This document shows, one piece after another, positions 26,189 to 34,305 of a stretch of 64,000 bases of DNA. Made by a program: the position numbers and the translations under genes. The notes beneath the pieces are model-generated. The model saw nothing but the letters and a program-made list of their open reading frames with translations. It was not told the DNA's origin and ran no database searches. The DNA comes from Streptomyces sp. SID13031 (GTDB taxonomy: Bacteria; Actinomycetota; Actinomycetes; Propionibacteriales; Kribbellaceae), in the NCBI RefSeq assembly GCF_010548305.1, contig NZ_JAAGLV010000008.1:62001-126000 (forward strand), given 5' to 3'. Every line of letters starts with the position of its first letter. Position 1 is the first letter of the stretch.

Positions 26189-27064
26189 TTACTGGCCGTA
26201 GCTCTTCGCGGTCCAGCCCAGTGAGCCGAGCGATCCGCCCTTGATGTCCGTGCCGATCCGGTCGGCCCGGTTGGCGTCGAAGTAGATCGACGCAGCCCCG
26301 GCCGCAGTGATGCCGAGCAGCGACCGGCCGTTCTGATGCGACCCGCAGTAGCCACTCGTCAGGCTGCTGAATCCGGCCCAGCCCGTCGTCTTCAGCACAG
26401 TGGAGCTGATCGTCGACGGCGTGGCCACGTTGACCCGCCACTCCACCAGTTCGCCGCTGGTCTTCGTGCCGATCAGTACGTCGACCTTCGCGCTGCCCGT
26501 CCCCTCGGTGCGCTCGAAGGTCAGCGTCTTGACCGCGTTCCAGCCGGTCGTGCGCAGCGTCACCGGCGCGGACAGCGTCGGCTTGGTGCCGCCGTAGGTC
26601 ACCTTGTACCGGTAGAGAGAGGTGCCTGCGACGCGGTACAAGTAGGTGCTGCCGTTGGCCAGGATCCGGGTGCCGGCGAAGCCCGAGGCGATCCGGGCGG
26701 AGGTGTTCTTGGTCATCTTCCAGACGCCGTTGGTCCGCTCGCCCCGGCGCTCGAGGTCGTAGATATAGCCGTCGGTCGGGTGGGTGGCCAGCTCGCTGCT
26801 GATGAACAGGTCGGTATCACCGGCTGCTCCCCACTGCTGCCAAGCGGACGGCACCCAGGCCAGCTTGTCACCCGGGTACGACGTGATGCCGGCCTTGCGG
26901 GCGTTGTACCCGTAGGCGAGCCGCTGGCCGTCTGAGCGGTAGGCGGTCGTGTAGGCCGAGCAGTCTGCCGGTACGTCGCTCACTGCGGCGCTGGCGGGCA
27001 GCGCTGTGAGAGTTGAGCCGACTGCGGCGACAACTCCGGCTGCAGCGATGAAAGGTTTGCGCAT
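26189..27064 (-). CDS. Secreted protein, probable beta-propeller, function unknown
   Basis: The protein has 291 residues from the ATG at 27064, with GGAGGA ten bases upstream. The signal peptide is MRKPFIAAAGVVAAVGS ending near PASAAVS. The mature part is Thr/Gly/Ser/Tyr-rich with repeated TTGW elements (TLRTTGWNAVKTLTF, VLKTTGWAGFSSLTSGYC) and YLYRVAGTSLYRYK, which suggests a small beta-propeller such as a tachylectin-like lectin. This fold is a guess from pattern. It lies downstream of accD in the same direction but is separated by 327 bp with repeat elements, so it is probably not part of the fab operon. Confidence 0.7.
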   Translation of the reverse strand: MRKPFIAAAGVVAAVGSTLTALPASAAVSDVPADCSAYTTAYRSDGQRLAYGYNARKAGITSYPGDKLAWVPSAWQQWGAAGDTDLFISSELATHPTDGYIYDLERRGERTNGVWKMTKNTSARIASGFAGTRILANGSTYLYRVAGTSLYRYKVTYGGTKPTLSAPVTLRTTGWNAVKTLTFERTEGTGSAKVDVLIGTKTSGELVEWRVNVATPSTISSTVLKTTGWAGFSSLTSGYCGSHQNGRSLLGITAAGAASIYFDANRADRIGTDIKGGSLGSLGWTAKSYGQ

Positions 27065-27153
27065 GGGCGGTGGTTCCTCCGTGGGTTCATGGTGAAGCTC
27101 GCCTGTACCGACGCAGACGATGGCACTGCCGGTTCCCTCCAAACCCCGGACAC

Positions 27154-27212
27154 ACCTTGTGCACCAGGTGAGTGGATTCCTGCCACCAGGACGCTCACGT
27201 CGTGCACAAGGT
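27154..27212. repeat. Inverted-repeat element, copy A
   Basis: Two 19-bp arms (27154-27172 and 27194-27212) match at 17 of 19 positions around a 21-nt centre. Core arm sequence is TTGTGCACCAGGTGAG. The same element recurs at 27266 and 34212 with the same arm length and spacing. Confidence 0.8.
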
Positions 27213-27264
27213 CGCCGGGGCGGCCGGGGCGGCCGGGGCGGCCGGGGCGGGCGGGGCGGGCGGA
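27213..27264. repeat. GC-only tandem repeat between two inverted repeats
   Basis: About 50 bp of nearly pure G and C in 9-bp units (CGGCCGGGG, then CGGGCGGGG) joins copies A and B. It does not code for a supported protein. Confidence 0.7.
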
Positions 27265-27265
27265 C

Positions 27266-27330
27266 GCGACTTTGTGCACGACGTGAGTGGATTCGCGGCG
27301 CCCGGATGCTCAGGTGGTGCACAAGGTCGC
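27266..27330. repeat. Inverted-repeat element, copy B
   Basis: Arms at 27266-27287 and 27309-27330 pair over about 22 bp with three mismatches; the 21-nt centre starts TGGATTC as in copy A. It lies 62 bp past the accD stop and may act as terminator for the fab operon. Confidence 0.8.
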
Positions 27331-27391
27331 GAGGCTGGTGTGGCGCGGCCCCAGGCAGGGGCTCGGGGATCAGGCGCTGCGATCGGAGGAG

Positions 27392-28816
27392 CTACAGGGG
27401 GATGTTGCCGTGGTGGCCGCGGACTCGGCCGCCGGACTCCGCGGTGGCGATCGCGGCGGCCAGTGCCGAGCGGGTCTTGGCGGGCTCGACGATCTCGTCG
27501 ACGACGCCGATCTCGCGGGCGCGCTCGATGCCACCGGCGATCTTCTCGTGCTCGGCGGCGAGCTCGGCCTCGACCTGCGGACGCAGGTCCGGCTCGACCT
27601 CGGCCAGCCGGCGGCGGTGCAGGACCCGGATCGCGGCGACCGCACCCATCACGGCCACCTCGGCCCGCGGCCAGGCGAACACCCGGGTCGCGCCGAGCGA
27701 GCGCGCGTTCATCGCGATGTAGGCGCCACCGTAGGTCTTGCGCGTCACGAGGGTGACCCGCGGTACGACGGATTCGGCGAAAGCGTGCAGCAGCTTGGCG
27801 CCCCGACGTACGACGCCGTCCCACTCCTGACCGACACCCGGCAGGTACCCCGGTACGTCGACCAGCACCACCATCGGTACCCCGAACGCGTCGCACATCC
27901 GGACGAAGCGAGCCGCCTTCTCAGCCGACAACGCGTCGAGGCAACCGCCGAGTCGCAGCGGGTTGTTCGCGATCACCCCGACGGTCCGGCCACCGAGGCG
28001 ACCGAGGGTGGTGACGATGTTCGGTGCCCACCGTTGGTGCAGCTCGACGCCGGATTCCTCGTCGAGCACCCCGCCGACCAGCGGGTGGACGTCGTACGCG
28101 CGCTTGGCCGACTCCGGCAGCAGACCCGACAGGTCGGTGTCGGACACATCGCCGGACACCTCACCGGCGTTCGCGAACAGGTCCGCGAGGAGGCGAGCCT
28201 TCTCGATCGCGGCCGCCTCGGAGTCCGTGGTGATGTGGACGACCCCGGATCGCCGCCCGTGCGGCTCGGGACCGCCGAGCCGCAGCATGTCGACGTCCTC
28301 GCCGGTGACGGATCGAACCACGTCCGGCCCGGTGACGAAGATGCGGCCTTCCGGACCGAGGATGACGATGTCGGTCAGTGCCGGCCCGTACGCCGCTCCG
28401 CCGGCGGCAGGGCCGAGGACGACGGAGATCTGCGGGATCTTGCCAGAGGCCTGCGTCATCGCAAAGAAGATCTTCCCGACCGCGTGCAGGCTGAGCACCC
28501 CCTCGGCCAGCCGGGCGCCGCCCGAGTGCCACAGCCCGATGATCGGCAGCTCCTCGTCGCGGGCCAGCTGATAGGCCTGTACGACGACCTCGCAGCCCTC
28601 GTCGCCCATCGCGCCGCCCATCACGGTGGCGTCCGAGCAGAACGCGACGACCTTGGCGCCTGCGATGGTCCCGCGGGCCGCGAGCATGCCGGACAGGTTG
28701 TCGGGCGTGATCAGCTCGAGGGAGCCGGGGTCGAGCAGGGCGGTGAGCCGGGAGACCGGGTTGCGGGGATCCTCTTCACGCGGCAGCTTGGCCGGTTTCA
28801 CAGGGGCGGTGGTCAT
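27392..28816 (-). CDS. accD: Acyl-CoA carboxylase beta (carboxyltransferase) subunit
   Basis: The protein has 474 residues from the ATG at 28816 (GGGAGA upstream), starting MTTAPVKPAKL. Two crotonase-like halves carry the carboxyltransferase signatures: GGARLAEGV and GPAAGGAAYGPALTD in the N-half, VDVPGYLPGVGQE and TRKTYGGAYIAMN in the C-half. It transfers carboxyl from biotin to acetyl- or propionyl-CoA, yielding malonyl- or methylmalonyl-CoA. Its position as last gene of the fab operon suggests malonyl-CoA supply for fatty acid synthesis. The biotinylated alpha subunit is not in this window. Confidence 0.9.
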   Translation of the reverse strand: MTTAPVKPAKLPREEDPRNPVSRLTALLDPGSLELITPDNLSGMLAARGTIAGAKVVAFCSDATVMGGAMGDEGCEVVVQAYQLARDEELPIIGLWHSGGARLAEGVLSLHAVGKIFFAMTQASGKIPQISVVLGPAAGGAAYGPALTDIVILGPEGRIFVTGPDVVRSVTGEDVDMLRLGGPEPHGRRSGVVHITTDSEAAAIEKARLLADLFANAGEVSGDVSDTDLSGLLPESAKRAYDVHPLVGGVLDEESGVELHQRWAPNIVTTLGRLGGRTVGVIANNPLRLGGCLDALSAEKAARFVRMCDAFGVPMVVLVDVPGYLPGVGQEWDGVVRRGAKLLHAFAESVVPRVTLVTRKTYGGAYIAMNARSLGATRVFAWPRAEVAVMGAVAAIRVLHRRRLAEVEPDLRPQVEAELAAEHEKIAGGIERAREIGVVDEIVEPAKTRSALAAAIATAESGGRVRGHHGNIPL

Positions 28817-28904
28817 GGGCGTCTCCCGGATCAGAAGGGTGCGGACCGAGCAGGTGAGCCGGGACCAGCCCCGGCCCACCCAGAGATCAGACCGACTTAC
28901 AGCA

Positions 28905-30140
28905 TCAAATTGATTTGAAGGCCAGGGCGACGTTGTGGCCGCCGAAGCCGAAGGAGTTGTTCAGTGCCGCGATGTCGCCGTCCGCGAGCTTGCGCGGCTC
29001 GGTCGCGATGTCGAGGTCGATGCCGTCCTCGACCTTGTCGACGTTGATCGTCGGCGGGACCAGCCGGTGATGCAGGGCGAGCACGGTGGCGATCGACTCG
29101 ACCGCTCCGGCGGCGCCGAGCAGGTGCCCGATCATCGACTTCGGCGCGGTCGCGACGGCGTGGTCGGTCGCACTGCCGAGCGCCTTGCGGATCGCGATCG
29201 CCTCGGCGATGTCGCCGGCCGGGGTCGAGGTCGCGTGCGCGTTGATGTGCACGATGTCACCGGTGGCCAGGTCGCCCTCGCGCAGCGCCTGCTTCATCGC
29301 GCGCTCGGCGCCTGAACCGGTCGGGTCGGGCTGCACGATGTCGTGACCGTCGGCGGTGATACCGGCGCCGGCGAACTCGGCATAGATCTTCGCGCCGCGG
29401 GCGACAGCGTGCTCGTAGGACTCCAGCACCAGTACGCCGGCGCCTTCACCGAGCAGGAAGCCGTCGCGGTCGACGTCCCACGGACGGGACGCGCGCTCGG
29501 GGTCGTCGTTGCGCTTGCTCAGCGCCATCATCTGGCCGAACGCGGCCAGCGGCAGCCCGGCGATCGAGCCTTCCGCGCCACCCGCGACGACGATGTCGGC
29601 GCGGCCGAGCCGGATCTGGTCGGCGGCCAGCGAGATGGCCTCGTTGCTCGACGCGCAGGCGGAGACCGGGGTCTGGACGCCGGCCAGGGCACCCAGCTCG
29701 AGGCCGACGTTGGCGGCGGCCGAGTTCGGCATCAGCATCGGGATCGCCAGCGGCGAGACCCGGCGCGGGCCCTTCTGGAGCAGGTCGTAGTTGGTCAGCG
29801 TGGTGAGCAGGCCGCCGATCCCGGTGGCGATCGCCACGCCGAGACGGGTCTTGTCCAGCTCGACCTCGGCCAGACCGGAGTCGGCCCAGGCCTGCCGGGC
29901 GGCGACGACGGCGAACTGCGCGTTGCGGTCCAGGCGGCGGGCCTTCACCCGCTCGATGACCTCGGTCGGTTCGACGGCGGCGGGTGCGGCGATCTTGACC
30001 GGCAGCTCCTCGACCCAGTCGGCGGTGAGCAGCTTCGCGCCGGACTTGCCGGCCAGCAGCGCCTCCCAGGTGCTGGCGACGTCGCCCCCGACCGGGGTCG
30101 TCGCTCCGAGCCCGGTGATCACGACTCGGGTCTTCGACAT
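28905..30140 (-). CDS. fabF: 3-oxoacyl-[ACP] synthase II
   Basis: The protein has 411 residues. The Cys-His-His triad is in place: SACASSNEA (Cys), NAHATSTPAGD (His) and MIGHLLGAAG (His), with the C-terminal NNSFGFGGHN loop. It elongates acyl-ACP with malonyl-ACP in the cytoplasm. The ribosome-binding site is AAGGATGAGG. It follows acpP, with 145 bp between holding two hairpins, and precedes accD, so it sits in the standard actinobacterial fab operon. Confidence 0.95.
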   Translation of the reverse strand: MSKTRVVITGLGATTPVGGDVASTWEALLAGKSGAKLLTADWVEELPVKIAAPAAVEPTEVIERVKARRLDRNAQFAVVAARQAWADSGLAEVELDKTRLGVAIATGIGGLLTTLTNYDLLQKGPRRVSPLAIPMLMPNSAAANVGLELGALAGVQTPVSACASSNEAISLAADQIRLGRADIVVAGGAEGSIAGLPLAAFGQMMALSKRNDDPERASRPWDVDRDGFLLGEGAGVLVLESYEHAVARGAKIYAEFAGAGITADGHDIVQPDPTGSGAERAMKQALREGDLATGDIVHINAHATSTPAGDIAEAIAIRKALGSATDHAVATAPKSMIGHLLGAAGAVESIATVLALHHRLVPPTINVDKVEDGIDLDIATEPRKLADGDIAALNNSFGFGGHNVALAFKSI

Positions 30141-30183
30141 GGTTACCTCATCCTTCGGCGTAGCGAGTGGTTGAACCAGGGGA

Positions 30184-30230
30184 GGCCGGTACGTCGTACC
30201 GGCCGTGCTGCTGGAGCGGTGAGCTCACCG
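30184..30230 (-). repeat. Two hairpins in the acpP-fabF gap
   Basis: GGCCGGTAC/GTACCGGCC with a 3-nt loop (30184-30204) is followed by the perfect palindrome CGGTGAGCTCACCG (30217-30230). Structures here could raise acpP expression over fabF by partial termination or by protecting the acpP mRNA end; this is inference. Confidence 0.5.
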
Positions 30231-30285
30231 GAAACCCCGGTGAGCTCCCCACGCTGCCCAGCACGATCGATCGAGACGGGCTCGA

Positions 30286-30534
30286 TCAGCCGTTCTGCGC
30301 GCGCTCGATGAACGCGACGGCGTCACCGACGGTCTTCAGGTTCTTGACCTCGTCGTCGGGGATCTTGACGGTGAACTTCTCCTCGGCGGCCACGACGACC
30401 TCGACCATGGAGAGCGAGTCGACGTCGAGGTCGTCGGTGAAGGACTTGTCCAGCTGGACGTCCTCGACCGGGATGCCGGCGATCTCGTTGACGATCTCGG
30501 CGAGGTCGGAGCGGATCTCTTCGGTGCTGGCCAT
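30286..30534 (-). CDS. acpP: Acyl carrier protein
   Basis: The protein has 82 residues and is acidic. The phosphopantetheine site is the Ser in DVDSLSMVEV. It carries growing fatty acids between FabD, FabH and FabF. AAGGGA lies before the ATG. It sits between fabH and fabF, as in the Streptomyces fab cluster. Confidence 0.96.
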   Translation of the reverse strand: MASTEEIRSDLAEIVNEIAGIPVEDVQLDKSFTDDLDVDSLSMVEVVVAAEEKFTVKIPDDEVKNLKTVGDAVAFIERAQNG

Positions 30535-30611
30535 CAGTGTGTTTCCCTTTCGAATGCTGGGTGTGCGGTGCTAGCCGGGGCGGCCACCTGAGCCGGCCCG
30601 GACATCTGTGG

Positions 30612-31610
30612 TTACGGGAGCCTGATCACCTGGGCGGCGAAGGTCAGGCCCGCGCCGAAGCCGATGATCAGGGCGAGGTCCCCGCTTTTCGCCTCGCCAC
30701 TCTCGCGCATCGTGGCGATCGCGAGCGGGACCGACGCGGCCGACGTGTTGCCCTGCCGCTCGATGTCGCGCGCGACCTTGACACTCTCGGGCAGCTTCAG
30801 CGTGCGCCGCATCGCGTCGGTGATCCGCATGTTCGCCTGGTGCGGGATGAACAGGTCGAGGTCCTCGGACTTCACGCCCGCGACGTCGAGCGCCTGCTGC
30901 GCGGTCTTGGCCATCTCGAACGACGCCCAGCGGAAGACCGGGTTGCCGTCCATCGTGAGGTTCGGCCACTGGTCGCCGGCGTGCGCCTCCTGCCAGGACT
31001 CCTTCTGGCTGATCACTTCGTGCTGCGTACCGTCGGAACCCCAGACGACCGGGCCGATGCCCGCCTCGTCGGACGGTCCGACCACGGCAGCGCCCGCGCC
31101 GTCGGCGAAGATGAACGCCGTCCCGCGGTCGGTCCGGTCGGTGATGTCGCTGAGCCGCTCGACCCCGATCACCAGCACGTACTTCGCGCTGCCGCCGCGG
31201 ACCAGGTCGCTGGCCAGCGCGATGCCGTAGCAGAACCCGGCGCAGGCGGCCGAGATGTCGAAGGCCGCTGCCGTCGGAGCGCCCACCGCGACGGCGATCT
31301 GGGTCGCGATCGCGGGGGTCTGGTACAGGTGGGTGACCGTCGCGACGACGACGCAGCCGATCTGGGCCGGGTCGATGCCGGAGTCGGCGAGTGCCTCCTT
31401 GGCGGCGTTCGCCGACATCATCAGGATGGTCTCGTCGTCGGAGGCCCAACGGCGCTCCTTGATCCCGGACCGGGTCTGGATCCACTCGTCACTGGAGTCG
31501 ATCTGCTCCAGGATCTCTGAGTTCGGCACGACGCGCCGCGGCCGGTACGAGCCGAGGCCCAGTACTGCGGCGTGCGCGGAGCCGGTCGATTCTGCGATCT
31601 GTCCAGGCAT
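30612..31610 (-). CDS. fabH: 3-oxoacyl-[ACP] synthase III
   Basis: The protein has 332 residues. Active-site residues are the Cys in SAACAGFCYG, the His in PHQANMRI and the Asn in GFGAGLTFAAQ region neighbours, as in FabH. It starts fatty acid chains by condensing an acyl-CoA primer with malonyl-ACP. In actinobacteria branched primers are common, but primer choice cannot be read here. The ATG begins one base after the fabD stop, so coupling is likely. Confidence 0.94.
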   Translation of the reverse strand: MPGQIAESTGSAHAAVLGLGSYRPRRVVPNSEILEQIDSSDEWIQTRSGIKERRWASDDETILMMSANAAKEALADSGIDPAQIGCVVVATVTHLYQTPAIATQIAVAVGAPTAAAFDISAACAGFCYGIALASDLVRGGSAKYVLVIGVERLSDITDRTDRGTAFIFADGAGAAVVGPSDEAGIGPVVWGSDGTQHEVISQKESWQEAHAGDQWPNLTMDGNPVFRWASFEMAKTAQQALDVAGVKSEDLDLFIPHQANMRITDAMRRTLKLPESVKVARDIERQGNTSAASVPLAIATMRESGEAKSGDLALIIGFGAGLTFAAQVIRLP

Positions 31611-31611
31611 G

Positions 31612-32802
31612 TCAGCTCACTCCACTCGGATGCAGCCGAACCAACGGCTGCCCAGGGGCGACCGGGTCGCCTTCTTCTACCAGCCACTCGACCACGCTGC
31701 CGCCGTGCGGCGCGCGGACCTCGACCTCATCACGCAGGCTCTTCACGATCGCGACGACCTCGTCGGCCTCGACCGTGTCGCCCGCCTCGCGGGTGATCTG
31801 ACCTTCTCGGGTGAAAGTGCCCTTCATCGGCGAGACCAGCAGCCGCCAGGTCGGCGACGCGTTGATCTCCGACGGGCTGCCGTGCTTGTCCACGAACGCG
31901 CGGGCGTCGTCGAGCTGGTCCGGCGTCTTCAGCGCGAACACCTCGACCCCCTTGAGCGCGCGCCGGGCGATCCCGGTCAGCGTGCCGGCCGGGGTCATCT
32001 CCAGGATGCCGGTGACCTGCAGGTCGGCCATCGTCTGCATGCACAGGTCCCAGCGGACCGGTGCGTTGACCTGCTGGACCAGCCGGCGCAGGACGTCGCG
32101 GCCGTCGTGCACGATCTGGCCGTCGCGGTTCGAGATCAGCCGGGTGCGCGGGTCGTGCGTGGTGACGGAGCGGGCGTAGCCGGCCAGCGTCTGGACGGCG
32201 GGCTCCATGTGCTTGGTGTGGAAGGCGCCGGCGACCGACAGCGGGATCAGCCGGGTCTTGGCCGGCGGGTCGGCCTGCACGGCGGCCAGCTCCTCGACCG
32301 TACCGGCGGCGACGATCTGGCCGGGGCCGTTGTCGTTGGCGGCGGTCAGCCCGTACTGCGCCAGCTTGGCCAGGATCTCGTCGCGGTCTCCGCCGAGCAC
32401 CGCGGTCATCGAGGTCGGGGTCAGCGCCGACGCGGCGGCCATGGCCTTGCCGCGCTCGCGGACCAGCACCATCGCCTGCTCACCGGTGATCACCCCGGCG
32501 CCGACGGCGGCGGCGATCTCACCGACGCTGTGGCCGGCCAGCGCACCGATCTTCTCGAACGCGTCACCGGGGTGCGGGAACAGCGCCAGCGCGGACAGCA
32601 TGCTGGACGCGACCAGCAGCGGCTGCGCGATCGCGGTGTCCCGGATCGCGTCGGCGTCGGCCTTGGTGCCGTAGTGGGCGAGGTCGAGGCCGGCGACAGC
32701 GGACAGCCAGTTCAGCCGGTTCTCGAAGACGGGGTCGGCCAGCCACGGCTCGAGGAATCCTGGGGTCTGGGCGCCCTGTCCGGGCGCAGCGATGACGAGC
32801 AC
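31612..32802 (-). CDS. fabD: Malonyl-CoA:ACP transacylase with an extra lipoyl/biotinyl-like domain
   Basis: The protein has 396 residues from the GTG at 32802 (GGGAG upstream), starting MLVIAAPGQGAQTPG. Residues 1-300 are a normal FabD: GHSVGE with Ser92 and AFHTKHM with His195. Residues 322-392 are an addition: SPMKGTF...AGDTVEADEVVAIV, then RAPHGGSVVEWLVEEGDPV and GQPLVRL, which matches the beta-barrel of lipoyl/biotinyl domains. In an ungapped alignment the modified Lys (EAMK or TDK) falls on Arg357, so the domain is probably not modified. Typical FabD proteins end near residue 310. The domain may dock FabD to another enzyme; that is inference. Confidence 0.9.
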   Translation of the reverse strand: MLVIAAPGQGAQTPGFLEPWLADPVFENRLNWLSAVAGLDLAHYGTKADADAIRDTAIAQPLLVASSMLSALALFPHPGDAFEKIGALAGHSVGEIAAAVGAGVITGEQAMVLVRERGKAMAAASALTPTSMTAVLGGDRDEILAKLAQYGLTAANDNGPGQIVAAGTVEELAAVQADPPAKTRLIPLSVAGAFHTKHMEPAVQTLAGYARSVTTHDPRTRLISNRDGQIVHDGRDVLRRLVQQVNAPVRWDLCMQTMADLQVTGILEMTPAGTLTGIARRALKGVEVFALKTPDQLDDARAFVDKHGSPSEINASPTWRLLVSPMKGTFTREGQITREAGDTVEADEVVAIVKSLRDEVEVRAPHGGSVVEWLVEEGDPVAPGQPLVRLHPSGVS

Positions 32803-32869
32803 GATGACAACTCTCCCTGAGAGACGCGCTTCGTGGAGCACAAAGCAGCACGAATTCTACCCTCAGGAG

Positions 32870-32888
32870 TTTGTAGGATTCCTACAAA
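32870..32888. promoter_or_regulatory. 19-bp palindrome, candidate FasR operator before fabD
   Basis: TTTGTAGGA and TCCTACAAA are perfect arms around one T. The site lies 68 bp upstream of the fabD GTG and overlaps the stop codon of the regulator gene. It is AT-richer than its surroundings. In Streptomyces the homologous regulator FasR binds the fabD promoter, so this is the natural candidate site. Confidence 0.6.
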
Positions 32889-34093
32889 AGCTGGGATCCG
32901 GGTTCCGGGTTGAGCAGGCGGCCGAGGGCCAGTGCGACACGTAACGTGAAAGCGTCTCGCGGATTCGACGGCGAGTAGCCCGTGAGTTCGCCCACACGCT
33001 TCAACCTGTACCGGACGGTATTGGCGTGGATGAACATCGCCCGGGCCGTCGCTTCGAGTGAACCACCCGAGTCCAGGTACGTCGATACGGTGTCGAGCAG
33101 TACCCCGTCGCCTTTCGTGAGCGGGCCGTAGACGTCCGAGGCGAGTTGCCGGCGGGCATGACCGTCGCCGGACAGGGATCGCTCGGGCAGCAGCTCGTCG
33201 GCCTGGACCGGCCTCGGGGCGCCCGGCCAGGCGGGTGCCGCACGGAGTCCGGCGACGGCCGCGCGGGCGCTCGTGACGGCCGACATCAGGTCCTTGACGA
33301 CCGGCCCGACGACGATCGGACCGGGTCCGAACCAGCCGATCAGTTTTTGTACGATCTCGACAGGTTTACTCGTGCCACCGAGTACCACCACCAGCCGATC
33401 GCCCTGCATCGCGCACAAAGCGTCAGCCCCCGCCTCGCGGGCAGCATGCCGTACCGCGTCCGCCACGTTCGCGCTGCCGGACTCGGTCTCCAGGGCTCGC
33501 CCGACGATCACGGCAACCTCCGACGACGTGCCACCGGTGGTACTGGTACCGGTCCAGCCGAGGGCGGAGGCGCGGGATCGGACCGACTCGTCCGCCTCGC
33601 CGCGGATCACCGAGTCGACCACGAGCGCTTCCAGCCGGGCGTCCCACGCGCCGCGCATCTCGGCGGCCTGGGCGTAGATGGTCGCGGCCGCGAACGCGAC
33701 CTCGCGGGCGTACCGCTGCATCGACTCGCGGACGGCCGGTACGTCGTCGGCCGGGAGCAGGTCGCCGATCGTGTGCTCGATCATCTCGATCGTCGTCCGG
33801 AGCAGATCCACGGTCTGGTGCAGCGAGATGACCCGGGTGAACTCGCGCGGCGCCGAGCCGAACATCCGGGTCGGCATCGAGGCGTGCGCCTCCGGGTCGC
33901 GGAACCAGTCGACGAACGCGGTGATACCGGACTGGGCGACCAGCCCGATCCAGGACCGGTCCTGCGCCGACAGCTTCCCGAACCAGGGCAGCTTCTCGTC
34001 CATCGCGGCGATCGCGGCCGTCGCAAGCGCACCGGTCGCCCCTTGCAACCGCTGCGCCCGCGCCTCATGCGCGTTGATCGCCCGCTTGGTCAC
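32882..34093 (-). CDS. PucR-type regulator, FasR-like activator of fatty acid synthesis
   Basis: The protein has about 403 residues from the GTG at 34093; the adjacent GTG at 34096 is equally possible and neither has a strong ribosome-binding site. The last 60 residues hold the PucR helix-turn-helix (DSGGSLEATARAMFIHANTVRYRLKRVGELTG). A GGDEF-like middle region characteristic of the CdaR/PucR family precedes it. It is directly upstream of fabD in the same direction, the same place as FasR (SCO2386) of Streptomyces coelicolor, which activates the fab genes. The gene symbol is left empty because orthology was not tested. Confidence 0.85.
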   Translation of the reverse strand: MTKRAINAHEARAQRLQGATGALATAAIAAMDEKLPWFGKLSAQDRSWIGLVAQSGITAFVDWFRDPEAHASMPTRMFGSAPREFTRVISLHQTVDLLRTTIEMIEHTIGDLLPADDVPAVRESMQRYAREVAFAAATIYAQAAEMRGAWDARLEALVVDSVIRGEADESVRSRASALGWTGTSTTGGTSSEVAVIVGRALETESGSANVADAVRHAAREAGADALCAMQGDRLVVVLGGTSKPVEIVQKLIGWFGPGPIVVGPVVKDLMSAVTSARAAVAGLRAAPAWPGAPRPVQADELLPERSLSGDGHARRQLASDVYGPLTKGDGVLLDTVSTYLDSGGSLEATARAMFIHANTVRYRLKRVGELTGYSPSNPRDAFTLRVALALGRLLNPEPGSQLL

Positions 34094-34211
34094 CACGCCC
34101 CGACCATACAGACGCCACCACACCCCACAGCCCCAACCGCGCTCGACCCACACCCCCACGCCGCACGTCGGCCGTCGACCGCCGACGTGGCGGGGTTGTC
34201 CCCTCTGGGGC

Positions 34212-34272
34212 GACTTTGTGCACGACGTGAGCGTTTTCTGCCCGCCAAGTCGCTCACGTCGTGCACAAAGTC
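34212..34272. repeat. Inverted-repeat element, copy C (perfect)
   Basis: Arms of 22 bp (34212-34233 and 34251-34272) are perfect complements around a 17-nt loop. The core arm ACTTTGTGCACGACGTGAG equals the left arm of copy B at 27269. It lies downstream of the LysR gene and upstream of the FasR-like gene. The remainder of 34094-34305 holds nothing recognisable. Confidence 0.85.
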
Positions 34273-34305
34273 ACCGCGTGGAGGGCGGGAGGGACTGGCG
34301 CGGCG

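Noticed and set aside
27065..27322. N-terminal extension of the secreted protein through the repeat elements
   Set aside because: The extension would be read from the inverted repeats (Arg/Pro runs), and the ATG at 27064 starts a proper signal peptide with GGAGGA upstream.
27154..27330. CRISPR-like array
   Set aside because: Only two repeat units with a GC-only centre, each unit being an inverted repeat, and no cas genes.
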